DNA of 64,000 nucleotides, from the NCBI RefSeq assembly GCF_900105135.1, contig NZ_LT629741.1:2542001-2606000 (forward strand), given 5' to 3'. This stretch comes from Gramella sp. MAR_2010_147 (GTDB taxonomy: Bacteria; Bacteroidota; Bacteroidia; Flavobacteriales; Flavobacteriaceae). Positions 16,020 to 24,146 of this stretch are shown piece by piece (within the stretch, counting starts at the first letter, position 1; each line of letters begins with the position of its first letter). The notes beneath the pieces are model-generated. The model saw only the letters and a program-made list of their open reading frames with translations, had not been told where the DNA came from and ran no database searches. A program made the position numbers and the translations under genes.

Positions 16020-16892
16020 ATGTTCAGTATAGAACCTAAAGATGTAAGTGTTGGTAAATTACATCAATACCTTCTGGGTGCCATAGGTCCAAGGCCTATT
16101 GCATTTGCAAGTACTATTGATGAAGACGGAAAGCCAAATCTTTCGCCTTTTAGTTTTTTCAATGTTTTTGGTGCTAATCCACCGGTATTGATCTTTTCAC
16201 CTGCAAGAAGAGGAAGAGATAATACCACGAAACATACCTTTGAGAATGCTAAAAAAGTTGATGAGGTGGTGATCAATATTGTCAATTATGATATTGTTCA
16301 GCAAATGTCACTTTCCAGTACAGAATATGACGAAGGGGTGAATGAATTCGAAAAATCCGGATTAACTATGCTGAAATCAGATCTGGTAAAACCTTTTCGT
16401 GTGGCTGAATCTCCGGTTCAAATGGAGTGCAAGATCAAGGAGGTTGTGGAAACGGGTACTGAAGGAGGCGCAGGAAATCTGGTGATCTGTCATGTGGTAA
16501 AAATGCATATAAATGAAGATATACTTGATGACACTGGATTTATAGATCAGTATAAAATAGATCAGGTGGCTCGTATGGGCGGTAACTGGTATACACGTGC
16601 AAAAGCAGGGATGTTTGAGGTTCCAAAACCTCTTACAACTTTGGGAATTGGTGTAGATGCCATGCCAGAAGACATTAGAACAAGTGCTATTCTTACCGGA
16701 AATGATCTTGGGAAATTAGGAAATGTAGAGGCATTACCTGAAAATGGTGAAATTGAAGCATTTCTAAAAACGAATACTGAAGAAGCCGAAATTGTAAGAA
16801 CCGGCAATAAAGAAAAAATTCATAAACAGGCTCAGGTTTATCTTGAGAAAGATCAGCCGGAAAATGCCTGGAAAATATTATTAGCAAAATAA
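16020..16892 (+). CDS. flavin reductase family (FMN-binding) protein
   Basis: This 290-residue soluble protein starts with a flavin-reductase-like split-barrel domain: LLGAIGPRPIAFASTIDEDG and LSPFSFFNVFGANPPVLIF bind FMN in this family. About 80 residues at the C-terminus lie beyond the barrel, a length typical of the Bacteroidota/proteobacterial long form. Such proteins reduce FMN with NAD(P)H for partner oxygenases or act as flavin-dependent oxidoreductases. No oxygenase is nearby. It is followed after 8 nt by the DUF3127 gene, so they share a transcript. Confidence 0.88.
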   Translation: MFSIEPKDVSVGKLHQYLLGAIGPRPIAFASTIDEDGKPNLSPFSFFNVFGANPPVLIFSPARRGRDNTTKHTFENAKKVDEVVINIVNYDIVQQMSLSSTEYDEGVNEFEKSGLTMLKSDLVKPFRVAESPVQMECKIKEVVETGTEGGAGNLVICHVVKMHINEDILDDTGFIDQYKIDQVARMGGNWYTRAKAGMFEVPKPLTTLGIGVDAMPEDIRTSAILTGNDLGKLGNVEALPENGEIEAFLKTNTEEAEIVRTGNKEKIHKQAQVYLEKDQPENAWKILLAK

Positions 16893-16900
16893 ACGAGACA

Positions 16901-17275
16901 ATGGAAGTACAGGGAAAAATTAAACTTATTGGAGAAACCAAGACATTTGGTAGTAACGGATTTCAGAAAAGAGAGATGGTGGTAACTACCGAAGAGCAGT
17001 ATCCACAACATATCATGATTGAATTTGTTCAGGATAAGTGCAGTCTTTTAGATGCATTTCAGGTTGGTCAGCCAGTGAAAATTGGAGTGAACCTAAGAGG
17101 CCGTGAATGGGTAAGCCCACAGGGTGAGACTAAGTATTTTAATTCTATCCAGGGATGGAGAATTGAAAACCTTGCGGCGCAGCAGCCGTCAGGAGGTTCT
17201 AATGTACCACCACCAGATCAGTTCGAGCCTGCCAGTGATTTGAATGAAGAAGATTATGACGATCTTCCTTTCTAG
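16901..17275 (+). CDS. DUF3127 protein with SSB-like acidic tail
   Basis: This 124-residue protein has a ~90-residue domain (EVQGKIKLIGETKTFGSNGF, KREMVVTTEEQYPQHIMIEF) predicted as an OB-like barrel in DUF3127, then a glycine/proline-rich linker and an acidic end EEDYDDLPF. The tail copies the protein-interaction tip of single-stranded DNA-binding protein (consensus DDDIPF), so binding to SSB partner proteins or to single-stranded nucleic acid is plausible but unproven. It lies 8 nt after the flavin reductase. The role is unknown. Confidence 0.85.
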   Translation: MEVQGKIKLIGETKTFGSNGFQKREMVVTTEEQYPQHIMIEFVQDKCSLLDAFQVGQPVKIGVNLRGREWVSPQGETKYFNSIQGWRIENLAAQQPSGGSNVPPPDQFEPASDLNEEDYDDLPF

Positions 17276-17282
17276 AATAATT

Positions 17283-17440
17283 GTTGAACTGAGCTTGTCG
17301 AAGTTCGAGGTATAAAAAAGATGAATATTTTTAGTCTGTGATAAACCGTATTTTGGTCATGCTGAACTTGTTTCAGCATCTCGTTCTAATATCACAAATA
17401 AAAATTTACCTGTGGAGACCCTGAATCAACTTCAGGCTGA
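17283..17440. repeat. REP-like palindromic repeat cluster
   Basis: Three short palindromic units: GAACTGAGCTTGTCGAAGTTC (17285-17305), ATGCTGAACTTGTTTCAGCAT (17359-17379) and, in reverse orientation, CCCTGAATCAACTTCAGG (17419-17436). The same units recur at 22903-23030, 24063-24122, 27083-27106 and 33811-33870. Confidence 0.85.
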
Positions 17441-17452
17441 CCTAATAAAATC

Positions 17453-17485
17453 AAAGTCCGGTTAGAGATTTCGCCGGACTTTTTT
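17453..17485 (+). terminator. intrinsic terminator
   Basis: Stem AGTCCGG / CCGGACT followed by a T run. It ends the flavin reductase-DUF3127 transcript, after the repeat cluster. Confidence 0.8.
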
Positions 17486-17511
17486 ATTTTCATTTTCTAA
17501 AAGAAAACCAA

Positions 17512-18150
17512 TTGTACTTTATTTATCCAGATCAGGAATTGCCACCGGTGACTTTCGCGGACAGCGATGGCTTACTTGCTGTGAGTAGAGATCTAAGTCC
17601 TGAAAGATTAAAAGAGGCTTATTATAAAGGAATCTTCCCATGGTATAGCGAAGGGCAGCCGGTACTTTGGTGGTCACCAGATCCAAGAATGGTTCTTTTT
17701 CCTGAGAATTTGAAAATAGCCAGAAGCATGAGACCATTTTTAAATCAGGATAAGTTTCAGGTCACTTTTAATCAGGAGTTTGAAAAAGTTATTGAGAATT
17801 GCGGGGAGATAGATAGAAAAGGCCAGGATGGAACCTGGATAACTCCGGAAATTAAAGAGAATTATCTTCAGCTTCATAAAGAAGGTTTGGCACATTCTAT
17901 TGAAGTTTGGGATAATGAAAATTTAGTCGGTGGACTTTATGGAATTTATCTAAAAGATAAGCATGTATTCTGCGGAGAAAGTATGTTCGCTAAGGCTAGC
18001 AACGCTTCAAAATTTGGATTTATAAAGTTGGTTCAAGAACTGGAGAAAGAAGGAGTGAAGTTAATAGATTGCCAGAGCTATACAAGTCATCTGGAAAGTT
18101 TGGGGGCAGAAGAGATATCCAGAGAAGAGTTTATTAAATACTTAGAATAA
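17512..18150 (+). CDS. aat: leucyl/phenylalanyl-tRNA-protein transferase
   Basis: A 212-residue Aat of normal length. It has the conserved YYKGIFPWYSEGQPVLWWSPDPR block (residues about 37-60) and the GESMFAKASNASKFGF and LIDCQSYTSHLESLGA segments of the catalytic GNAT-like domain. It attaches Leu or Phe from aminoacyl-tRNA to N-terminal Arg or Lys of proteins, marking them for ClpS/ClpAP. The start is TTG at 17512 (MYFIYPDQELPP): the family starts at this point and no upstream ATG fits. It is monocistronic, preceded by a terminator. Confidence 0.93.
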   Translation: MYFIYPDQELPPVTFADSDGLLAVSRDLSPERLKEAYYKGIFPWYSEGQPVLWWSPDPRMVLFPENLKIARSMRPFLNQDKFQVTFNQEFEKVIENCGEIDRKGQDGTWITPEIKENYLQLHKEGLAHSIEVWDNENLVGGLYGIYLKDKHVFCGESMFAKASNASKFGFIKLVQELEKEGVKLIDCQSYTSHLESLGAEEISREEFIKYLE

Positions 18151-18269
18151 TTATCACCTCTTTATTAGGTGATATATAGAGTTATGTAAAGGAAAGGCAT
18201 TTTAACTTCTACGGTTTTATTTTTTATAGTATTTTTAAATAAGTTTCTTTTAATTCTAAATCTATTGGT

Positions 18270-18728
18270 ATGTTGAAACCACGCTTAATAAAGAATATAA
18301 ATTTCACTCTATTAATCATATTTTGTTTTGCTGTAAGTAGCTGTAGTAGCGATGATAACCCAACAGAAATGGTTGAAGTGACTGTAAATGGAACTGTACT
18401 TTTTGATGAGGGGGATGACTTTAATGGAGATATAGATGGTGACTTTACCGGGAATGGTGGTAGTGCAACTAGAACCTTTTTCTGGCAAAATTCATTAAAT
18501 ACTGCAGATTATAATGCTGATGTTACTACTTCAGCCACGGGTTTATTTGAAATAGAAGTAAGGGATGCCAACGATAATCTTGTTTTAGATAGATCTATAA
18601 GAGGTGGAACTGAGCCAGATTCTTTTTCTGGTGTTACGGAAAACGGCACTTCTGGAATTTGGTCAGTAACCATTATTCTCACGTCATTTAATGGGGATGG
18701 TAGTTTATCTTTAAGTGAAGGGGATTAA
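18270..18728 (+). CDS. small lipoprotein of unknown function
   Basis: This 152-residue protein has an N-terminal hydrophobic signal and lipobox (AVSSCSSDDN, Cys near residue 26) followed by acidic residues, the usual Bacteroidota lipoprotein arrangement. The rest is rich in Asp, Gly, Thr and Ser (DFNGDIDGDFTGNGG) and alternates in a way that suggests beta strands. I recognise no family. It lies between aat and the convergent tag gene, with a small hairpin (ATCACCT / AGGTGAT, 18152-18172) upstream that may end aat transcription. Confidence 0.65.
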   Translation: MLKPRLIKNINFTLLIIFCFAVSSCSSDDNPTEMVEVTVNGTVLFDEGDDFNGDIDGDFTGNGGSATRTFFWQNSLNTADYNADVTTSATGLFEIEVRDANDNLVLDRSIRGGTEPDSFSGVTENGTSGIWSVTIILTSFNGDGSLSLSEGD

Positions 18729-18798
18729 TTATTGTTCTCTTACCTTTTACTGAAAATTTAAATATGAAAGGAATAAATAACTTTTGCTTTGATAGTCA

Positions 18799-19386
18799 CT
18801 ACATTTTCTCTCCCAATTTTTTCACTTCTTTATAACGGAAACAATCTGTTTGATGATCATTCACCATTCCAGTTGCTTGCATATGAGCATAGATCACCGT
18901 GGAACCAACAAATTTGAAACCTCTTTTTTTAAGATCTTTGCTCAGTTTATCGCTAATTTCAGTAGTAGCCGGAGCCGCTTTATAATCTTCAACATTATTT
19001 TGAATAGGCTGGTTTTCTACAAATTGCCAGATATATTTGCTAAAACTGCCAAATTCATCCTGGATCTTTATAAATTCTCTGGCATTCGTCACCGCTGCCC
19101 TTATTTTCATCTGATTTCTGATAATACCCGCATTCTGCATCAATTCAGTGACCTTAGCATCTTTATATTGAGCAATTTTCCGGTAATCGAAATTATCAAA
19201 AGCTTCCCTGAAATTATTTCGTTTTCGGAGTACGGTGATCCAGCTTAGTCCGGCCTGAAAAGTTTCCAGGGTCAGAAATTCAAATAAAGTATCGTCATCT
19301 AGAACGGGAACTCCCCATTCATGATCGTGATAAGCCTCGTATAATGGGTCGCCCACACACCAGCCGCAACGTTTAATTTCTGCCAT
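18799..19386 (-). CDS. tag: DNA-3-methyladenine glycosylase I
   Basis: A 195-residue Tag protein. It starts with KRCGWCVGDPLYEAYHDHEWGVP, giving zinc ligands from the N-terminal Cys and the HDHEWG block, and ends with the matching TDCFRY segment. The LTLETFQAGLSWITVLRKR helix is also characteristic. Tag removes 3-methyladenine from alkylated DNA. It is the last gene of the minus-strand run and begins 5 nt after the TonB-like gene stop. Length agrees with E. coli Tag (187). Confidence 0.95.
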   Translation of the reverse strand: MAEIKRCGWCVGDPLYEAYHDHEWGVPVLDDDTLFEFLTLETFQAGLSWITVLRKRNNFREAFDNFDYRKIAQYKDAKVTELMQNAGIIRNQMKIRAAVTNAREFIKIQDEFGSFSKYIWQFVENQPIQNNVEDYKAAPATTEISDKLSKDLKKRGFKFVGSTVIYAHMQATGMVNDHQTDCFRYKEVKKLGEKM

Positions 19387-19391
19387 AATTA

Positions 19392-20120
19392 TTAAGATCT
19401 AAAATGATAAGTGATAGTTCCCGGTTGTGCATTTCTACCTGCCAGCTTACTAAATCTTGCTCCGGCCGAATATTCCAAAGCACGATCAATTAGACATTCA
19501 TTAGAAGTTGTTGAACTACCTTTATTAAAAGAAGAATCTAACACATAACCATTGGCATCTACCGTAATATTAATAACAACTTTTCCTGCAGTATCACATG
19601 TATACACGGGGTTTGGAATTTTCACAGCCCTTCTTCCTTTCAAAGAAAACGAAATGGAACTGTAATCGTAAGCGGCTGATTTTTGAGTAGCTTCTTCTGA
19701 AGAGTCATCTCCATCTGAACGTTTATTCTTCTCTTCAGAATTTTTTCTGTTTACTGAATAATTTCCGTTAGAACCTTCATTATTTTCGTTCTCATTCTGT
19801 TCCTGCTCGGCACTATTCTTTTCGAAGATCTTATCCAGTTGATTCTTAAAATCGGTTTCACGAGTTTCTTTATCCTGGTTATAGGCCTGGTGGGTTTGAA
19901 CGTCCCTTCGATTTTTCTGTGGGGTTTCTTTCTGTTCGTCAGGTTCTGTTTCTTGTTTTTCTTCTACTTTGAATTGTTCGAGATCTACCAGCATTTCAGC
20001 CGTAGCTTGATTGCTATTGGCAAGCTTGAAATTATACAGCGCCAGCATCAGGACAGCAAAAGAAAGTGTAGTCAGGATAAGTGCTTTATGCTTATCGAAA
20101 AAATCCTCGAAACGTTTCAT
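19392..20120 (-). CDS. TonB-like energy transducer protein
   Basis: A 242-residue protein with one N-terminal membrane helix (residues 14-31), a long acidic, Gln- and Asn-rich linker (about 45-140) and a C-terminal domain of TonB_C type (VVINITVDANGYVLDSSFNKG, ALEYSAGARFSKL). The proline-rich linker of classic TonB is missing and the linker is charged instead. It could transmit energy to receptors such as the one at 10250, but no ExbB/ExbD genes are present here. It lies between truB and tag in the same orientation. Confidence 0.75.
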   Translation of the reverse strand: MKRFEDFFDKHKALILTTLSFAVLMLALYNFKLANSNQATAEMLVDLEQFKVEEKQETEPDEQKETPQKNRRDVQTHQAYNQDKETRETDFKNQLDKIFEKNSAEQEQNENENNEGSNGNYSVNRKNSEEKNKRSDGDDSSEEATQKSAAYDYSSISFSLKGRRAVKIPNPVYTCDTAGKVVINITVDANGYVLDSSFNKGSSTTSNECLIDRALEYSAGARFSKLAGRNAQPGTITYHFRS

Positions 20121-20142
20121 ATACAGTTAACAGTCAGTAGAC

Positions 20143-20859
20143 TTAATTATTCTCTCGTGAAGGTAGCAATTTTTCGAAAGACTCTATATTCATGGCATTT
20201 TCTACGGAATAATCGCCAATTGCAGTTCTCCGTAATTCCGATAAGTGTGCGCCACTATTTAGAGCCTGACCAAATTCGTGCGCCAGACTTCTAATGTAAG
20301 TTCCTTTGCTGCAAATCACCCTGAAATGAACCTTCGGAAATTCTTTTGAGTCGATCTCAAATTCCGAAATCTCTACCTTCCTGGATTTTACTTCAACTTC
20401 CTTGCCTTCCCGGGCATATTCGTAAAGTCTTTTTCCGTCTTTCTTTAAAGCGGAGAAAACAGGCGGAGTTTGGTCAATTTCGCCGATAAATTTTTTGGTG
20501 GTTTCCTGAAGTAATTCTTCTGTAATATGATCTGTGGGGAAATTTTCGTCAATTTCAGTTTCTAAATCGAAAGATGGAGTAGTGGCTCCCAAAGTAAATG
20601 TTCCTGTATATTCCTTGATTTGCCCCTGAAGTTCTGGGATCGTTTTGGTGAATTTCCCGGTGCAGATAATTAGTAATCCCGTGGCTAGCGGATCTAAAGT
20701 TCCGGCGTGACCAACTTTAATTTTTTTAATATTGCAACTTTTCCTGATTAGCCATCTCACCTTATTTACGAGCTGAAATGAGGTCCAGTTAAGAGGTTTA
20801 TCAAAAAGTAATACCTGTCCTGTTTTGAATTCTTCGGGAGTAATTTCCTTATTGTGCAT
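20143..20859 (-). CDS. truB: tRNA pseudouridine(55) synthase
   Basis: A 238-residue TruB catalytic protein with the active-site block KVGHAGTLDPLATGLL, in which the Asp is the nucleophile. It converts U55 in the T loop of tRNAs to pseudouridine. The segments GKFTKTIPELQGQIKEYTG and CSKGTYIRSLAHEFG match the family. ATG at 20859 is used, since the only upstream option is TTG at 20865. It overlaps the uppP stop by 11 nt. The C-terminal PUA extension of E. coli TruB is short or absent, as in many Bacteroidota. Confidence 0.95.
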   Translation of the reverse strand: MHNKEITPEEFKTGQVLLFDKPLNWTSFQLVNKVRWLIRKSCNIKKIKVGHAGTLDPLATGLLIICTGKFTKTIPELQGQIKEYTGTFTLGATTPSFDLETEIDENFPTDHITEELLQETTKKFIGEIDQTPPVFSALKKDGKRLYEYAREGKEVEVKSRKVEISEFEIDSKEFPKVHFRVICSKGTYIRSLAHEFGQALNSGAHLSELRRTAIGDYSVENAMNIESFEKLLPSRENN

Positions 20860-21643
20860 ACGCAAAAATAATAGCCGCCAGTCCCACTACAAAACAATAC
20901 GCGGCAAACCATGAAAGTTTACTTTTCTTAACCAGTGCGATCATCCAGGTACACGCAACAAGCCCGGCCAGGAATGCTGCCACGAATCCAACTGCCAGAA
21001 TGGTGAAATCGGCATTGCTTTCCATCAATTCACCGCTTAAAAGATCTTTTGCGATCTTTCCGAATATTAGTGGCACCACCATTAAAAATGAGAATCTTGC
21101 TGCTTTCGTTTTATCATTTCCGAGTAATACGGAAGTTGAAATAGTAGCTCCACTTCGGGAGATTCCGGGTAACATGGCGATAGCCTGTGAAACACCGATT
21201 ACGAATGCATTGCTATAGCTAACTTTTTTTCCGGTGTTCTTCGCCTTATCTGCCAGCCAGAGAAGTAATGCGGTGATCAATAGCATAAATCCTACAAACA
21301 GGATATTTCCTCCAAATAGCGCCTCTAATTGTTCTTCGAACAAAAGCCCAACGAGAACTGCAGGGATCATGGAAACTATGATCTTCAAAGAGAATTGAGT
21401 TTCCTCATTCCATTTAAAGCTCAGTAGACCACCTATAATTTCTAAAATATCTTTTCTGAAGACCACAATCGTACTTAATGCAGTTGCGAAGTGAAGTACT
21501 ACCGTAAATAATAGTGATTCTTCTGGTACACTGGTATCTCCTAAAATAGCTTTCCCTAATTCTAAATGTCCACTGGAAGATACAGGCAAAAATTCGGTAA
21601 GTCCCTGGATGATCCCAAGGATCACGGCGTCTAATACGTCCAA
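20849..21643 (-). CDS. uppP: undecaprenyl-diphosphatase
   Basis: A 264-residue membrane enzyme of the BacA/UppP family with GLTEFLPVSSSGHL near the N-terminus and PGISRSGATIS in the middle, both needed for catalysis, plus about eight membrane segments. It dephosphorylates undecaprenyl diphosphate to recycle the lipid carrier for cell-wall synthesis, and in other bacteria gives bacitracin resistance. The start is TTG (MDVLDAVILG): the protein begins there in homologues and the reading frame has a stop shortly upstream. It is part of the ftsX-DUF3098-uppP-truB run. Confidence 0.95.
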   Translation of the reverse strand: MDVLDAVILGIIQGLTEFLPVSSSGHLELGKAILGDTSVPEESLLFTVVLHFATALSTIVVFRKDILEIIGGLLSFKWNEETQFSLKIIVSMIPAVLVGLLFEEQLEALFGGNILFVGFMLLITALLLWLADKAKNTGKKVSYSNAFVIGVSQAIAMLPGISRSGATISTSVLLGNDKTKAARFSFLMVVPLIFGKIAKDLLSGELMESNADFTILAVGFVAAFLAGLVACTWMIALVKKSKLSWFAAYCFVVGLAAIIFAYAQ

Positions 21644-21648
21644 ATTTC

Positions 21649-21912
21649 TTATTTTTTATCGGGATTCAATAGAATGGCATAAACCTCAATGGCAAAACCA
21701 ATCAGCACCATAGCCGGTGCAAGTCGAATTCTTTGAAAATTATAGATCGCGTCATTAAATTCATTAGGATCTTCGCTACCGCCGCCAGACATTAAAATAA
21801 AGCCTAAAGCGATCACCGCCATACCTATGAACATAAAAGTATAGTTCTTCTTTCCGAAAACAAACCCGGTATTAAAACTACCTCCATCGTGTATCTCTTT
21901 ATCCTTTTTCAT
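21649..21912 (-). CDS. DUF3098 small membrane protein
   Basis: An 87-residue protein with two predicted membrane helices (YTFMFIGMAVIALGFILMSG, and a second near residues 62-82). It contains the GGGSEDPNEFNDAIYNFQRI loop that I know from DUF3098, which lies between ftsX and uppP in many Bacteroidota. It is 3 nt from the ftsX stop and 5 nt from the uppP start. A role in the envelope or division is inferred only from this position. Confidence 0.85.
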   Translation of the reverse strand: MKKDKEIHDGGSFNTGFVFGKKNYTFMFIGMAVIALGFILMSGGGSEDPNEFNDAIYNFQRIRLAPAMVLIGFAIEVYAILLNPDKK

Positions 21913-21915
21913 CTT

Positions 21916-22794
21916 CTAATAATAAAGTTCGTCGGTTTTCAGGTTTAGAAAACGCGAGGTCGCAAAATACGTACTTATCCATGTAATTACAATTCCCATC
22001 AGGAAAATCCCTGAAAACAGGATCACGAGCATTTTTACGTCCCCCAAAAGATTAAGTTCAGTAAAACTATTGTTCAGGTAATATAATACAGCAGCCATTC
22101 CTATCAATGCTAAAATAGCCCCGATCAATCCAAGTTTTACACTTTGCCATATAAATGGTCTTCTAATAAAACCTTTGGTGGCGCCAACCATTTGCATGGT
22201 TTTAATAATAAATCTTTTTGAATATACCGCCAATCTAATGCTACTGTTGATTAGTAATACTGCAATAAATGTGAAAACGGAGCTGGCTACTAGAACCCAG
22301 AAACTGATCTTTTTCACATTATCGTTTAATAAAGCGATAAGCGGTTTGTCATAAACTACCTCGTCTACAAAATTCTTTGAAGTAAGAGCTCCTGCGATCT
22401 GGTCTACCTGTTCTGAAGAGACAAAATCGGCGTTCATATATACATCTATAGAATTCTGAAGCGGATTATACCCCAGGAATTCCATAAAATCTTCGCCAAT
22501 TTCTTCACTATGTGCCTCGGCTGCATCTTCCTTGGAAACATACGTGGTAGACTTGGTATAGTCGGCCATGGCCAGGCTTTTCTTTAATTGCTCGATTTCA
22601 ACTTCCTTGGCGTTATCTTTCAGGTAAACCGTCAGTGCGATCTGCTCTTTAAAATGATCGGCAACCTTTTTTGTATTCAATACCAAGAGGCCCAGCATTC
22701 CTAACAGGAATAATACCAGAGAAATACTGATAACTACTGAAAAATAGGAAGATATAAGTCGGCGTTTCTGATACCTTTCAAAAGATGTGGTCAT
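21916..22794 (-). CDS. ftsX: cell division protein FtsX (permease-like)
   Basis: A 292-residue protein of FtsX topology: one N-terminal membrane helix (about 19-40), an extracytoplasmic domain with a KKSLAMADYTKSTTYVSKEDA segment, and three C-terminal helices with FIIKTMQMVGATKGFIRRPF preceding the second. FtsX pairs with the ATPase FtsE and controls peptidoglycan hydrolases at the division site. ftsE is not in this window. It is the first gene of the minus-strand run. Confidence 0.92.
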   Translation of the reverse strand: MTTSFERYQKRRLISSYFSVVISISLVLFLLGMLGLLVLNTKKVADHFKEQIALTVYLKDNAKEVEIEQLKKSLAMADYTKSTTYVSKEDAAEAHSEEIGEDFMEFLGYNPLQNSIDVYMNADFVSSEQVDQIAGALTSKNFVDEVVYDKPLIALLNDNVKKISFWVLVASSVFTFIAVLLINSSIRLAVYSKRFIIKTMQMVGATKGFIRRPFIWQSVKLGLIGAILALIGMAAVLYYLNNSFTELNLLGDVKMLVILFSGIFLMGIVITWISTYFATSRFLNLKTDELYY

Positions 22795-22902
22795 AGAGTC
22801 ACTCCAGATTTTTTGTAAAAATAAGAAAGTTCAGCTTTCTCAATCTTTAAAACGTTTAAACTTTTAAAAATATTGGGAATCCTTCTTTTTTATCTCATAA
22901 TG

Positions 22903-23030
22903 GCATGCTGAGCCTGTCGAAGTATGCGTTTGAAGAAATGCACTTCGACAAGCTCAGTGCAACACAGGGATGTCATGCTGAACTTGATTCAGCATCTCAT
23001 CTAAAGACCCTGAATCAAGTTCAGGGTGAC
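22903..23030. repeat. REPIN-like repeat cluster upstream of panE
   Basis: Four units in tandem: GCATGCTGAGCCTGTCGAAG (from 22903), GCACTTCGACAAGCTCAGTGC (22940-22960), ATGCTGAACTTGATTCAGCAT (22975-22995) and, inverted, CCCTGAATCAAGTTCAGGGT (23008-23027). The last two face each other, so the doublet can fold into one long hairpin. A reading frame runs through the repeats into panE but is not coding. Confidence 0.9.
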
Positions 23031-23069
23031 GTTCATAGAATCTTTCCTAAATTTGATAAAAATCGAATT

Positions 23070-24002
23070 ATGGAAATACTGGTTTATGGGATAGGTGGTG
23101 TTGGAGGTTATTTTGGTGGAAAACTTGCCAATGCAGGTTTCAATGTAAGTATGATCGCCAGAGGAGAGCATTTAAAGCAAATTCAGAAAAACGGACTTGA
23201 GGTTGAAAGCATTAAAGGGAATTTTAAGGTAAAGCCTAAAGTTGCCACTTCTGATATTTCAGAAATCCCAAAACCAGATCTTATTATGCTGGGAATCAAA
23301 TCCTGGCAAATTCCTTCCGTAGCTGCAGAATTAAAACCGATCATAGGTGAAGATACCATGGTGCTTCCATTGCAGAACGGAGCAGATAATGTAGAGAAAT
23401 TACAGGAAATTCTTCCGAAGAAAAACGTGCTTGCCGGACTTTGTTTTGTGGTTAGTTATATTGAAAAACCGGGAAAAATTAAACATGCGGCTTTTGATCC
23501 AAAGATCACTTTTGGAGAAATCGATAATTCAAAGTCAGATAGAATTTTGAAGCTTAAAAATGTATTTGAAGAAGCTGGAATTGCGAATTCAATCCCTGAA
23601 AATATTCAATTAGAGGTCTGGAAGAAATTTCTTTTTATCTCTACGGTAAGCGGTATTGGAGGGTTGACGCGTGTTTCCATCGATAAGATTCGGGAGAGTG
23701 ATTATTTACATGACATGATGCAGAATACAGCAAAGGAGATCATAGAAGTTGCAAATGCAAAAGGAATCCCACTTTCCGAGAAGCATTTAGAAAAGGTCTT
23801 TGAAACTATCAGTGCTCAACCGGAAGGAACTACTTCCTCTACTCAGAGAGATATCATGAATGGTAAACCTTCAGAACTGGAAAATTTCAATGGCTTTATA
23901 GTAAAAGAAGGGGAAAAACTGGGTGTCAAGACTCCAGTTAACAGGTATATCTATGAGTGCCTGAAACCTATGGAGGCAGTAGCCAGAAAATCGAAAGAAT
24001 AG
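23070..24002 (+). CDS. panE: 2-dehydropantoate 2-reductase family protein
   Basis: A 310-residue NAD(P)-dependent reductase. The N-terminal Rossmann motif is GIGGVGGYFGG, and LVVSYIEKPGKIKH plus the ELEVWKKFLFISTVSG-type helix (here QLEVWKKFLFISTVSG, containing the catalytic Lys) match ketopantoate reductases. The family makes pantoate for coenzyme A synthesis. Some members act on other 2-keto acids, so specificity is probable rather than certain. ATG at 23070 is chosen. An open frame reaches back to 22905, but it translates REP repeats (residues like TLNQVQGD), which is an artefact. Confidence 0.88.
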   Translation: MEILVYGIGGVGGYFGGKLANAGFNVSMIARGEHLKQIQKNGLEVESIKGNFKVKPKVATSDISEIPKPDLIMLGIKSWQIPSVAAELKPIIGEDTMVLPLQNGADNVEKLQEILPKKNVLAGLCFVVSYIEKPGKIKHAAFDPKITFGEIDNSKSDRILKLKNVFEEAGIANSIPENIQLEVWKKFLFISTVSGIGGLTRVSIDKIRESDYLHDMMQNTAKEIIEVANAKGIPLSEKHLEKVFETISAQPEGTTSSTQRDIMNGKPSELENFNGFIVKEGEKLGVKTPVNRYIYECLKPMEAVARKSKE

Positions 24003-24062
24003 AACTTCCAAACTTTCCGCATAAGTCCTTGAAAATTGTATTTTTGCAGGCAGGTTAAAACC

Positions 24063-24122
24063 GTCACCCTGAACTTGATTCAGGGTCTTATTTTTAGATG
24101 CTGAATCAGGTTCAGTATGACG
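24063..24122. repeat. REPIN-like inverted repeat pair upstream of leuS
   Basis: GTCACCCTGAACTTGATTCA (24063-24082) continues to GGGTC, then GATGCTGAATCAGGTTCAGT (from 24098) in inverted orientation ending TGAC. The two units form a doublet like the one before panE. Confidence 0.88.
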
Positions 24123-24146
24123 AAATGTAAAAGAAAGCGACAGAAA

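Noticed and set aside
22905..23069. N-terminal extension of panE by 55 residues
   Set aside because: The residues come from REPIN DNA (pattern LNQVQGD) and the Rossmann strand begins right at the ATG at 23070.
24117..24146. Ten-residue upstream extension of leuS
   Set aside because: It starts at the edge of a repeat unit, and the family begins with the MSYHFNKIEEKW segment at 24147.
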